Shown piece after piece: positions 1-7,846 of a DNA stretch of 64,000 nt. The translations under genes were made by a program, and so were the position numbers. The notes beneath the pieces are model-generated. The model saw nothing but the letters and a program-made list of their open reading frames with translations, was not told the DNA's origin and ran no database searches. The stretch's first letter is position 1. Each line of letters starts with the position of its first letter. Origin of the DNA: JASBTN01 sp965228805 (GTDB lineage: Bacteria; Pseudomonadota; Alphaproteobacteria; Rhodobacterales; Rhodobacteraceae); contig NZ_CBDDIE010000003.1 in assembly GCF_965228805.1 (NCBI RefSeq), positions 558,001 to 622,000 on the forward strand, read 5' to 3'.

Positions 1-143
1 AAGCGATCATCGGTCAGATCCCGGCCGGTCGTCTGGGCGAACCCGAGGAAATCGCCCGTTGCGTGGCCTTCCTGGCCGCTGACGACAGCGAGTTCATCAA
101 CGGCTCGACCATCTCGGCCAACGGTGCGCAGTTCTTCGTGTAA
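1..143 (+). CDS. phbB: PhbB/FabG-like short-chain reductase, 3' end (partial)
   Basis: The last 46 codons of an SDR-family reductase whose 5' part lies outside the window; the frame begins at base 3. The tail reads GRLGEPEEIARCVAFLA followed by FINGSTISANGAQFFV and TAA. The GEPEEIA...FLA...NG pattern is the usual C-terminal SDR helix and strand. The ending SANGAQFFV is, from memory, typical of PhbB acetoacetyl-CoA reductases (NADPH reduction of acetoacetyl-CoA for polyhydroxybutyrate) in this order rather than FabG. A FabG identity cannot be excluded from a fragment. A strong terminator follows. Confidence 0.7.
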   Translation, partial: AIIGQIPAGRLGEPEEIARCVAFLAADDSEFINGSTISANGAQFFV

Positions 144-167
144 GACTGTCACCTCTGGAAAAACCGA

Positions 168-196
168 AGGGCCGGTCACGAAGACCGGCCCTTTTT
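168..196 (+). terminator. Intrinsic terminator after the reductase gene
   Basis: AGGGCCGGTC (168-177) pairs perfectly with GACCGGCCCT (183-192) across the loop ACGAA, and a T run follows (192-196). The hairpin sits 25 bases after the stop codon, so it probably ends the preceding transcript. It also lies 14 bases beyond the end of the small minus-strand gene and could act in both directions. Confidence 0.9.
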
Positions 197-209
197 CGTC
201 GGCGACCTG

Positions 210-323
210 TCAGCCCTTGCGGTGGAACAGCCAGTTCCAGGCGGCCCGCACGGCCATGGCGCGTTCGTAATGGGCCCGGGCGTAGATCGCCGTCATGGCG
301 GGGGTGGTTGCAGCTTCCAACAT
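210..323 (-). CDS. 37-residue conserved-looking small protein
   Basis: A short reading frame starting MLEAATTPAMTAIYARAH and ending WNWLFHRKG. Its ATG is preceded by a good ribosome binding site (GGAGAG, 6 bases upstream). The peptide is alanine- and arginine-rich and would form an amphipathic helix ending in an aromatic, basic tail. I do not recognise a named family; small basic proteins of this sort are common in Rhodobacterales. The real ribosome site and the lack of any competing gene support it. It is transcribed towards the reductase terminator. Confidence 0.6.
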   Translation of the reverse strand: MLEAATTPAMTAIYARAHYERAMAVRAAWNWLFHRKG

Positions 324-433
324 CAGCGCTCTCCTTTTATCAAGCATTCCTGAACTGTCCTAAACATGGGCCTCTCTCACTAAAGAAACAAACGAGACTT
401 CACAGCCAATCAGTTAAGTGATACTTGTCTGAC

Positions 434-1381
434 ATGTCTGACCGCCTGCCCCCTCTCACAGCCCTGCGCGCCTTTGACGCCGCCGCCCGCCACATGTCGT
501 TTCAGGAGGCCGCGGCCGAGTTGAACGTGACCCCCGCCGCCCTGTCCTTTCAGATCAAGTCGCTGGAACAGCATCTGGGCACGCCGGTGTTTCATCGGCT
601 CAATCGTGCGGTGGAACTGACCGAAGCCGGGCGGGTTCTGGCCCCCGGCGTCAAGGACGGGTTCGAGACCCTGACCACCGCCTGGCGCGCCGCACTGCGC
701 CTGCAGGACAACCGCACCCTGACGGTGACAGCGGGCCCCGCCTTTACCGCGAAATGGCTGGCCCCGCGACTTTACGATTTCGCCCGCGCCCACCCGGATA
801 TCGACCTGCGCTTCTCGGCCAGCCTGCGTATGATGGATTTCACCCGGGATGAGGTAGACGTGGCGATCCGGTTCGGCCGCGGTGATGACAGCGGGCTGTA
901 TTCCCTGCCTCTGCGCCGGGAATGGATGACGCCGGTGATGACCCCGGAAATGGCACGCCAATATCCGACCCCCGAAAGCCTGCGCGACGCCCCCATCCTG
1001 TTCGACGAGTCGATCGACTTCCTGAAACCGGCCTGCGACTGGCCGACCTGGTTTCGCGCTGTCGGCATGGATTTCGCACCTGAACACGGCCCGCGATTCT
1101 CGCAAGCCGACCACGCGGTGGATGCGGCCATTGCGGGGGCGGGCGTGGTACTGGGCCGCCGTGCGATGGTGGTGCGCGCCCTGCATGAGGGCACGCTGGT
1201 CGCGCCCTACAAGATCGCGCTGCTCAGCCAGGCCCGATTCCGGTTCCTGTGCCAGAAGGGCGCCGAGGACCGGCCCCAGATCAAGGCCTTTCGCGATTGG
1301 GTGCTGAGCGAGCTGGAAAAAACCGCCCATGTCTCGGACGCATTGAGCTTTGTTCCGGTCGCGGACGTCGCAGCCACATGA
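434..1381 (+). CDS. LysR-family transcriptional regulator, GcvA-like
   Basis: A 315-residue protein starting MSDRLPPLTALRAFDAAARH. The N-terminal winged helix-turn-helix covers about residues 5-65 (SFQEAAAELNVTPAALSFQIKSLE region), followed by a LysR substrate-binding domain (about 90-300). The PPLTALRAFDAAARH start is typical of the GcvA branch. ATG 434 is chosen over an in-frame TTG at 425. The stop overlaps the start of the exporter gene (ATGA), so the two are translationally coupled. This suggests the regulator controls that exporter, but the ligand is unknown. Confidence 0.88.
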   Translation: MSDRLPPLTALRAFDAAARHMSFQEAAAELNVTPAALSFQIKSLEQHLGTPVFHRLNRAVELTEAGRVLAPGVKDGFETLTTAWRAALRLQDNRTLTVTAGPAFTAKWLAPRLYDFARAHPDIDLRFSASLRMMDFTRDEVDVAIRFGRGDDSGLYSLPLRREWMTPVMTPEMARQYPTPESLRDAPILFDESIDFLKPACDWPTWFRAVGMDFAPEHGPRFSQADHAVDAAIAGAGVVLGRRAMVVRALHEGTLVAPYKIALLSQARFRFLCQKGAEDRPQIKAFRDWVLSELEKTAHVSDALSFVPVADVAAT

Positions 1382-2253
1382 CGCGCAGGCAGGCCACTGG
1401 AATCGGCTTTGTCGCCGTGCTGCTCTGGGCACTTCTGGCGCTGTTCACCGTGGGGTCCGCGCCGGTGCCGCCCTTTCAGCTGAACGCTATGTGCTTTGCC
1501 ATCGGCGGCATAATCGGGTTGGTCTGGACCGGCATGACGGGCGGATTCGGGGTGCTGCGTAGCATTTCCTGGCGCGTCTATGCCTTCGGCACAGCCGGGC
1601 TGTTCGGCTATCACTTCTTATATTTCTCGGCCCTGCGCATGGCCCCCGCAGCCGAAGCCGGGCTGATCGCCTATCTCTGGCCGCTGCTGATCGTGCTGTT
1701 TTCCGGACTTTTGCCAGGAGAACACCTGCGCGGCGGCCATGTGTTGGGCGCATTAATCAGCTTTGCGGGCGCGGCGCTGATCGTGCTGGGTGGCGCGACC
1801 GGGTTCGATGGCTCCGCCCTGCCTGGCTTTGCCCTGGCCGCGCTCTGCGCGCTGACCTGGTCGGGCTATTCGGTGTTGTCACGCCGGTTGGGCGACACCC
1901 CCACCGCCTCGGTCGCGGTATTCTGTCTGGCCACCGCGGTGCTGTCAGGGGCCGCGCATCTGGCGCTGGAGGAGACGGTCGCGCCTGTCGGCGCGCTCGG
2001 CTGGGCGTCCGTGTTCGGACTGGGGCTCGGCCCGGTCGGGCTGGCTTTCTATGTCTGGGATGTGGGGGTGAAACGGGGCGACATCCAACTGTTGGGCGTG
2101 GCGTCCTATGCAGCGCCTCTGCTGTCGACCCTGGCCTTGATCCTGGCCGGTGTGGCCCAAGCCACCTGGCCCCTTCTGGTTGCGGCGGTATTGATCACCG
2201 GGGGCGCTGCGCTGGCCGCGAATGCAAGCGCACGGGCCAGCGCCAAGGTGTGA
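1378..2253 (+). CDS. DMT-superfamily (EamA) inner-membrane exporter
   Basis: A 291-residue protein made almost entirely of hydrophobic helices, about ten membrane segments in two EamA repeats. The repeat hallmark 'AAEAGLIAYLWPLLIVLFSG' region is near residue 100 and the matching second-repeat motif near 245-260. The pattern resembles the YddG-type amino-acid exporters, though the substrate is inferred from that likeness only. It overlaps the upstream LysR gene by 4 bases, forming a regulator-exporter operon. Confidence 0.85.
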   Translation: MTRRQATGIGFVAVLLWALLALFTVGSAPVPPFQLNAMCFAIGGIIGLVWTGMTGGFGVLRSISWRVYAFGTAGLFGYHFLYFSALRMAPAAEAGLIAYLWPLLIVLFSGLLPGEHLRGGHVLGALISFAGAALIVLGGATGFDGSALPGFALAALCALTWSGYSVLSRRLGDTPTASVAVFCLATAVLSGAAHLALEETVAPVGALGWASVFGLGLGPVGLAFYVWDVGVKRGDIQLLGVASYAAPLLSTLALILAGVAQATWPLLVAAVLITGGAALAANASARASAKV

Positions 2254-2284
2254 GCGGGGCGCCGAGGGCACCCCTTTGCGCATG

Positions 2285-2458
2285 TCACGCGGTGGCGGTC
2301 GACAGGCGCTCGATCTCTTCCTTGAGCTTGAGTTTCTGCTTCTTCAGCTCGCTGATTTCCTGGTCGCTCGATCCCGGCGCGCGTTGCACCTCTTCGACCT
2401 TTTCAGAGAGGAGTTCGTGTTTCTTCCGAAGTTCTTCCAGATGCGAACTCATGCTCAT
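2285..2458 (-). CDS. YdcH/DUF465-family small coiled-coil protein
   Basis: A 57-residue protein starting MSMSSHLEELRKKHELLSEK. It is almost wholly a charged coiled coil with the DUF465 pattern (HLEELRKKHELL... SDQEISELKKQKLKLKEEI). ATG 2458 has AGGAG about 8 bases upstream, so the longer upstream extension is not used; a second ATG lies at 2452. The function of the family is unknown. It stands alone, with about 220 bases of its own leader before the next gene. Confidence 0.85.
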   Translation of the reverse strand: MSMSSHLEELRKKHELLSEKVEEVQRAPGSSDQEISELKKQKLKLKEEIERLSTATA

Positions 2459-2680
2459 GGGCGTATCTCCTCTGACTGTTTTGCCCACCGAGTGCAGCAT
2501 ACTTTCAAAGCTTTGTCACGCGCCTGTTGCAAAGAGATTGAGGCGATTACGTCGCACCTTCCGCCACCCACTCCCGTGTGGGTTCTGCTATGCTCTCTTG
2601 CCACGGTTGCGATCCCGCGCACGCGGCATGCGTGCCGGGAGCAGACACCGGGCGGTGAGCAGAGCTGGACTGCTGGAGGT

Positions 2681-3442
2681 TTACCAGAGCGGGAATGCCG
2701 CCCCGTCGCGCAGGATCGCGCTGACTTCGGGGCGGTAGCTTTCCGCGTCGCCCACATGCTCAGCCCCGTCATGCAGGATCAGCGGTGTGGCCAGGCGGAA
2801 CGCCCCGCGCCCGCCCTTGCGGGCCTGAACCAAAACCAGAACCGCCGCACGCCCTTCGCGCGGGCAGAGCGGTTTGACCAGCACCGACCCCAGGCGATCA
2901 TCCATCGCGCCCAGGATTTCCGGCAACCGCTCGGCCTTCTGGATCATGGTCAGGAAACCCTTGTGCTTCAGACGCTTGGTCGCGACATCAACCCAGTCAC
3001 GCAGCGGCGTATCCTCGACCAAGGCAGCCTCACGGATCGGATCGGGCGCCACGGTGCCACGATCGCGCAGGTGATAGGGCGGGTTCATGATGACGTGATC
3101 AAAGCTCTCTTCCTTCACCGCATCAGGCAACTGCGTCAAGTCGCAGTGATGCACATCCATCGGAATCGAGTTTTCAAACGCGTTCTTGTCACAGAGGTCG
3201 GCATATTCCTCCATCCGTTCGACGCCGACGATGCGCAGCCCCGGAACGCGGCGCCCCAGGCACAGGGCAGCAGCGCCAACGCCGCAGCCGAGCTCCAGGA
3301 TGCTTTCACCCTCATGCGCAGCGATTGAGGCGGCCAGAAACACGGGATCCACCCCCGCGCGGTACCCATTGCGGGGTTGGAACAGCATAACGTCCCCGCC
3401 CAGAAACTTGTCCGCGGTCACCGCGTCACGTGCAAAACCCAT
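2681..3442 (-). CDS. SAM-dependent N6-adenine methyltransferase, TrmN6-like
   Basis: A 253-residue Rossmann methyltransferase. SAM-binding motif I, ILELGCGVG, lies at residues 48-56, and the NPPY motif of N6-adenine methylases at 120-123. The FQPRNGYRAGVDPVFLAA segment near the N-terminus is characteristic of the TrmN6/YfiC tRNA1(Val) A37 methylase group. Specificity for tRNA is inferred from the family. It lies directly downstream of the small DUF2007 gene (stop and start one base apart), so they are co-transcribed on the minus strand. Confidence 0.85.
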   Translation of the reverse strand: MGFARDAVTADKFLGGDVMLFQPRNGYRAGVDPVFLAASIAAHEGESILELGCGVGAAALCLGRRVPGLRIVGVERMEEYADLCDKNAFENSIPMDVHHCDLTQLPDAVKEESFDHVIMNPPYHLRDRGTVAPDPIREAALVEDTPLRDWVDVATKRLKHKGFLTMIQKAERLPEILGAMDDRLGSVLVKPLCPREGRAAVLVLVQARKGGRGAFRLATPLILHDGAEHVGDAESYRPEVSAILRDGAAFPLW

Positions 3443-3443
3443 A

Positions 3444-3659
3444 CTAACCCTCCAGTTCAACGTCATTGTCCCGCAGGATCGCGCGGGCTCGAAACAGGTC
3501 CTGATCCCGGACCATAAGGCGACGAGGTAAAATTCCTATTGATCCCTCAAGCGTGCTCATATGGACGTCCATGGCAAAGCAGTCTATACCTTCGCCCGCA
3601 AGAAGGGCGGTTGCGTAGGGGATCAACGTCGGGTTGGTTGTGCGCAGAAGCTCTTTCAT
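3444..3659 (-). CDS. DUF2007 family small protein
   Basis: A 71-residue protein starting MKELLRTTNPTLIPYATALL. It shows the DUF2007 pattern: a short alpha/beta fold in which 'NPTLIPYATALLAGEGIDCF' precedes a conserved '...LMVRDQDLFRARAILRD' end. Family members are sometimes labelled signal-transducing, without firm function. The start at 3659 is set by homology; no strong ribosome site is visible. It is divergent from the polyprenyl synthase, and the 80 bases between must hold both promoters. Confidence 0.8.
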   Translation of the reverse strand: MKELLRTTNPTLIPYATALLAGEGIDCFAMDVHMSTLEGSIGILPRRLMVRDQDLFRARAILRDNDVELEG

Positions 3660-3739
3660 GATCAGATACTTAAGGGCAAACCCCCGGGTTTGTCGAGACA
3701 CAGGACCCCAGGGCGGGTCGGGGTGACGGGAACGTGAAG

Positions 3740-4735
3740 ATGCTGGACGAAGCCGCAACCAAGCCGCATGAGCGTCTGGGCAAACATTTGGCCGAGGACA
3801 TGAATTCGGTCAATGAACTGATTCGCGCCCGTATGGCATCGAAACATGCCCCCCGCATTCCCGAGGTCACCGCGCATCTGGTCGAGGCTGGCGGAAAGCG
3901 CCTGCGCCCGATGCTGACCCTGGCCGCTGCGCGCATGTGTGGCTACGAGGGCCCCTATCACGTGCACCTGGCCGCCACCGTCGAGTTCATCCACACCGCC
4001 ACCCTGTTGCATGACGACGTGGTCGATGAAAGTGCGCAGCGACGTGGGCGGCCGACCGCCAACCTGCTCTGGGACAACAAGTCCAGCGTGTTGGTCGGCG
4101 ACTACCTGTTCTCGCGCTCGTTCCAGCTGATGACCGAAACCGGCTCGCTGGAGGTGCTGCGCATCCTGTCCAACGCCTCGGCGACAATCGCGGAAGGCGA
4201 GGTGCTGCAGTTGACCGCCGCACAGGACCTGGCCACGGATGAAGCCATCTATCTGCAGGTCGTGCGCGGCAAGACCGCCGCGCTGTTCTCGGCGGCAACC
4301 GAAGTGGGTGGGGTCATTGCCGGTGCGGGCGAGGCCCATGTGAAGGCTCTGTTCGACTACGGCGACGCGCTGGGGATTTCCTTCCAGATCGTCGATGACC
4401 TGCTGGACTACTGGGGCGGCGACGCGACCGGCAAGAACATCGGCGACGACTTCCGCGAGCGCAAGCTGACCCTGCCGGTGATCAAGGCCGTGGCCAAGGC
4501 GGATGCTGAAGAGCGCGCCTTCTGGACCCGCACGATCGAGAAGGGCCGTCAGGAAGAGGGCGACCTTGAGACCGCGCTGGCGCTTCTGAACAAGCACAAT
4601 GCGCTGGAAGAGACCCGCCAGGAGGCGCTGGCCTGGGCCGAGAAGGCCAAGGCCGCCATGGCGCAACTGCCCGAGGGGGATATCCGCCAGATGCTGACGG
4701 ATATTGCCGACTATGTGGTGGCGCGGGTGAACTGA
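3740..4735 (+). CDS. ispB: Polyprenyl diphosphate synthase (ubiquinone side chain)
   Basis: A 331-residue trans-prenyltransferase. The first aspartate-rich motif (DDVVD) is at residues 92-96, followed by RRGRPT, and the second (DDLLD) at about 219-223; GGKRLRP is at 51-57. It condenses isopentenyl units onto an allylic diphosphate to give the C40-C50 chain of ubiquinone. ATG 3740 is preferred over GTG 3734 because GGG 3728-3730 is then correctly spaced. It fits with ispE beside it and ubiA at 57.8 kb. The gene converges on ispE. Confidence 0.9.
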   Translation: MLDEAATKPHERLGKHLAEDMNSVNELIRARMASKHAPRIPEVTAHLVEAGGKRLRPMLTLAAARMCGYEGPYHVHLAATVEFIHTATLLHDDVVDESAQRRGRPTANLLWDNKSSVLVGDYLFSRSFQLMTETGSLEVLRILSNASATIAEGEVLQLTAAQDLATDEAIYLQVVRGKTAALFSAATEVGGVIAGAGEAHVKALFDYGDALGISFQIVDDLLDYWGGDATGKNIGDDFRERKLTLPVIKAVAKADAEERAFWTRTIEKGRQEEGDLETALALLNKHNALEETRQEALAWAEKAKAAMAQLPEGDIRQMLTDIADYVVARVN

Positions 4736-4741
4736 CCCACT

Positions 4742-5569
4742 TCAGCTGAGTTTTGTCGCCTGCACCCACCAACCCGGATGGGTTTGCGCAAGCTGCTCTG
4801 CCGCCTGAGCGGCCTTCTCGGTTGTGGGGAACAAGCCGAAACAGGTCGCACCCGAACCGGACATGCGGGAGAGCGTGGCGCCCTCGCAGCCGTCCAAAGC
4901 CTCCAGCACTTCGGCAATCACCGGCGCCTGGGCAATGGCAGGCGCCTCCAGATCATTGCGCTGGGTCGCGAGCCAATCGGTCAGCGAGGCGGCGTCCTTC
5001 CAGCGCGGTAGACGTTTGGGCATGGGCGCGTTCTTCTTCTGCTCCAGCGCCTTGAACACGGTCGGCGTGGGCACATCCACGCCCGGGTTCACCAACACCG
5101 CGTGCAGCACCGGCAGACCTGCCACCGGTTCGACCACCTCGCCGATCCCCGACATGCGCGCGGCCTGACGCAGCAGGCAGACCCGCACATCCGCGCCCAG
5201 CACGGAGACATCCGGCAGGCGCTTTTCTTCCAGCAGATCGGCAATTGCCAGGACCGTCGCCGCCGCATCCGAACTGCCGCCACCGATCCCCGCCGCCGCT
5301 GGCAGGTGTTTCGACAGAACCATACGCACCGGCACGCCAAACAGGTCCGCCGCTTTCATGACCAGGTTCGACCCATCCGTCGGCACCCCGTCGGCCATCG
5401 GCCCGGTGACCTCCAACGACAGGCTGTCGGCCGGCATGACAGTCACCCGGTCGCCCACATCGGCGAAGGCCACCAGGCTGTCGAGCAGATGATAGCCATC
5501 CGCCCGCTGCCCGGTCACATGCAGGGTCAGGTTTACCTTGGCGGGGGCAAAGGCCTTGAGAATGCTCAT
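4742..5569 (-). CDS. ispE: 4-diphosphocytidyl-2-C-methyl-D-erythritol kinase
   Basis: A 275-residue GHMP-family kinase of the MEP isoprenoid pathway, phosphorylating the 2-hydroxyl of CDP-methylerythritol. The N-terminal substrate motif (PAKVNLTLHV, residues 9-18, then RADGYH) and the ATP-binding loop PAAAGIGGGSSDAAA (90-104) are intact. It starts 6 bases after the TPR gene, so they share a transcript. It converges with the polyprenyl synthase, whose precursor it helps make. Confidence 0.95.
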   Translation of the reverse strand: MSILKAFAPAKVNLTLHVTGQRADGYHLLDSLVAFADVGDRVTVMPADSLSLEVTGPMADGVPTDGSNLVMKAADLFGVPVRMVLSKHLPAAAGIGGGSSDAAATVLAIADLLEEKRLPDVSVLGADVRVCLLRQAARMSGIGEVVEPVAGLPVLHAVLVNPGVDVPTPTVFKALEQKKNAPMPKRLPRWKDAASLTDWLATQRNDLEAPAIAQAPVIAEVLEALDGCEGATLSRMSGSGATCFGLFPTTEKAAQAAEQLAQTHPGWWVQATKLS

Positions 5570-5575
5570 GCGCGT

Positions 5576-7294
5576 TTACTCGGACGCATGCAGGGGATCG
5601 GCCCCCTCCTCTTCCAGCACCACATCAAGCCCAACCTCGAGCTTGCGGCGGATACGATCGGGCTTGATCTCTTCCAGGTCGCTGTCCTCGGTGATGAAGG
5701 ACAGGGCGCGGGACCATTGGAATTCGGCCTCGCGCTTGCGCCCAACGGCCCAATAGGTGTCGCCCAGGTGGTCGTTGACCACCGGATCGACCGGCATCAG
5801 CTCCACCGCGCGTTCCATCTGCTCGACCGCTTCCTCGTAACGGCCCAGGCGGAAATAGACCCAACCCAGACTGTCGACGATATAGCCAGAACGCGGTTCG
5901 GCGGCGACCGCCTGTTCGATCATGTCCAGCGCCTCATCGAGATTTATGCGTTTTTCGACAAAGGAATAGCCCAGGTAGTTCAGCACCGAGGCCTGGCCCG
6001 GATTGAGCTCCAGCGCCTTGCGGAAATCGGCCTCGGCCTGCGGCCATTGTTTCAGCCGTTCGTGGCTGATCGCACGGGCAAAGAAGACGCCCCAGCGGTG
6101 GTTGGGCGGCTCCGAGCCATAAAGGGCAATTGCTGCGTCATAGGCCGCGACGGCTTCCTCGAACCGGTCCTCGAACCTGAGCGTATCGCCCAGAGCCACT
6201 TGCACCGGAGCCAGGTCAGGATAGGCCTTGGCAAGAGCGTTCAGCTCGCCGATGGCCTCTTCGACCCGCTCCAACCGGCGCAGGGCGTCGGCGCGGCCCA
6301 GCGCGGCTTCGGGATAGGCATAGAAATCGGGCGAGATGCGGCCATAGGTGGTCACCGCCAGTTCATAGCGCTCCATGACCTCCAGCAGCTGCGCTGACAG
6401 GATCGTCGCCTCGTAGAGCTCCGGGTCCAGATACTCGGCCACACGGGAATAGAGCAGGACGATCTGCGGATCGGCCTCGGCTGCGAGCGTATCGGCCACA
6501 GTGAAGAACACACGGGCAATGCCGTCACCCGGACGGGTCAGGGAGGTGAAGGGCACCGCCCCGCCCTGTTCCAGCTGGGCGCGTAGAGCGACCAGATCCT
6601 CATGGATGAAGCCCGGGAACATGCGGTCGATCAGCGCAATGGCCTCGTCCTGGCGATCCAACTGGCTGAGGATTTGCGCATAGCCCATGACGCCGCGCTG
6701 ATTGCGCTGCAATGCGCCTTCTTCATTGGCCAGGATCTCGGCAGCGGTCTCGAAGTCACCAACCAGGGCGAGCGCCATCGCCTTGTGATACAAGGCAAAG
6801 GCGCGAGAACCGGGGTCTTCGGCCAGCTCATCCAGCAGCGTCAGGGACTGGCTCATGCGCCCTGCCCCCATATGTGCCCAGGCGAGGATCATCTGATCCA
6901 TCAATCCGCCAACGCTGACCCCGCCCTCAAGCGTCTCGATCACCAGCGCCCAGTTTTCCGCCTGCATGGCCCCGGAAAGCAGCACCAGACCGGCAATCTG
7001 GTTACCCGGATCCAGCTGGATCAGACGCCGCGCAACGGGTACGCCGGTGTCGATGTCGCCCAGCCCGATCTGCGCCACCAGAAGGCCCTGCATGATCTCG
7101 ACATTCGACGGGTCACGCGCGAGGGCGCGGGTGCCGAATTCGACCACGGCGCTGAAATCGCCATGCATGTCCGCGGACCGCGTGGCCAGGTAGGCCCCGG
7201 CAGAGCCATCCGCCTGCAGGGCCGCAGGGGCCAGGGTCGACAGGACAAGCGCAAGGGCCGTGAGCGGGCGGGAGGAGATGCGGGAAAGCGGCAA
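5576..7294 (-). CDS. Secreted tetratricopeptide-repeat protein
   Basis: A 572-residue protein with a signal peptide (MPLSRISSRPLTALALVLST, cleavage near ALQA-D). The rest is a string of TPR units, clearest in the C-terminal half (NHRWGVFFARAISHERLKQWPQ..., LNYLGYSFVEK, DSLGWVYFRLGRYEEAV, NDHLGDTYWAVGRKREA). It is likely a periplasmic or membrane-attached scaffold. The lipobox cysteine is absent. It lies directly upstream of ispE in the same direction, a pairing I associate with Rhodobacterales. No enzymatic motif was seen. Confidence 0.85.
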   Translation of the reverse strand: MPLSRISSRPLTALALVLSTLAPAALQADGSAGAYLATRSADMHGDFSAVVEFGTRALARDPSNVEIMQGLLVAQIGLGDIDTGVPVARRLIQLDPGNQIAGLVLLSGAMQAENWALVIETLEGGVSVGGLMDQMILAWAHMGAGRMSQSLTLLDELAEDPGSRAFALYHKAMALALVGDFETAAEILANEEGALQRNQRGVMGYAQILSQLDRQDEAIALIDRMFPGFIHEDLVALRAQLEQGGAVPFTSLTRPGDGIARVFFTVADTLAAEADPQIVLLYSRVAEYLDPELYEATILSAQLLEVMERYELAVTTYGRISPDFYAYPEAALGRADALRRLERVEEAIGELNALAKAYPDLAPVQVALGDTLRFEDRFEEAVAAYDAAIALYGSEPPNHRWGVFFARAISHERLKQWPQAEADFRKALELNPGQASVLNYLGYSFVEKRINLDEALDMIEQAVAAEPRSGYIVDSLGWVYFRLGRYEEAVEQMERAVELMPVDPVVNDHLGDTYWAVGRKREAEFQWSRALSFITEDSDLEEIKPDRIRRKLEVGLDVVLEEEGADPLHASE

Positions 7295-7419
7295 GGGAGC
7301 CTCGTTTTAATTGGGTTCCGGGAAAACCTATGCGCCCTCGGGGCCGGGCGCAATGCGAGAGGCCGAAAGCTCGCGGGAATTTGCGTGGGGCACCGGCACG
7401 AATTGGGAAGGCATGGCGA

Positions 7420-7842
7420 TCACCCTGACCAAAACCAATCCCAAGCAAGGTATGCTGAAACCAAGACCACAAGGAACCTGACCGGGATCCACGCTTGGGA
7501 CGCGTATCGCAACTGGTGTTCGGGATAGTCCCACACCCAGCGGCCAGCTTCGGCGGCCGTCACAAGATCATCAAGGGTGATCGGCTGCCAGGGAATGACG
7601 TTCCCGTCCCCCCCGACCGGCAGCACTCGGCGCCCATAGGGCGGTTCATCGGCATTGTAATGGAATTCCCACCGCATGGGGGCAAGATCCACGCCAAAGC
7701 GCGCGGCATAGTCCTCAAGAAACTCGGACGCATCATCCCCGTCCAAACCGAAAACGCCGAGCAGGTCATCCTGCCCGGCGCATTCTTTTTTTGATCCTGT
7801 ATGTGAGTGGGCAAACGCCAGAATATCCGCGCGCAAGCCCAT
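7420..7842 (-). CDS. DUF1493-like protein with C-terminal membrane anchor
   Basis: A 140-residue protein. The first 110 residues have the DUF1493 pattern: 'DLLGVFGLDGDDASEFLEDYAARFGVDL', then 'FHYNADEPP' and 'ITLDDLVTAAEAGRW'. The last 20 residues (RFLVVLVSAYLAWDWFWSG) form a hydrophobic tail that would place the domain on the cytoplasmic face of the membrane. It starts 4 bases past the end of the ETF-QO gene. Function is unknown; family members elsewhere are described as acyl-carrier-like or regulatory without proof. Confidence 0.7.
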   Translation of the reverse strand: MGLRADILAFAHSHTGSKKECAGQDDLLGVFGLDGDDASEFLEDYAARFGVDLAPMRWEFHYNADEPPYGRRVLPVGGDGNVIPWQPITLDDLVTAAEAGRWVWDYPEHQLRYASQAWIPVRFLVVLVSAYLAWDWFWSG

Positions 7843-7846
7843 CCTC

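Noticed and set aside
410..1432. Long minus-strand reading frame opposite the LysR gene
   Set aside because: It is a shadow of a gene with clear LysR motifs, a common effect in high-GC DNA; the same applies to many long open frames elsewhere, such as those opposite the RND permease and acyl-CoA dehydrogenase.
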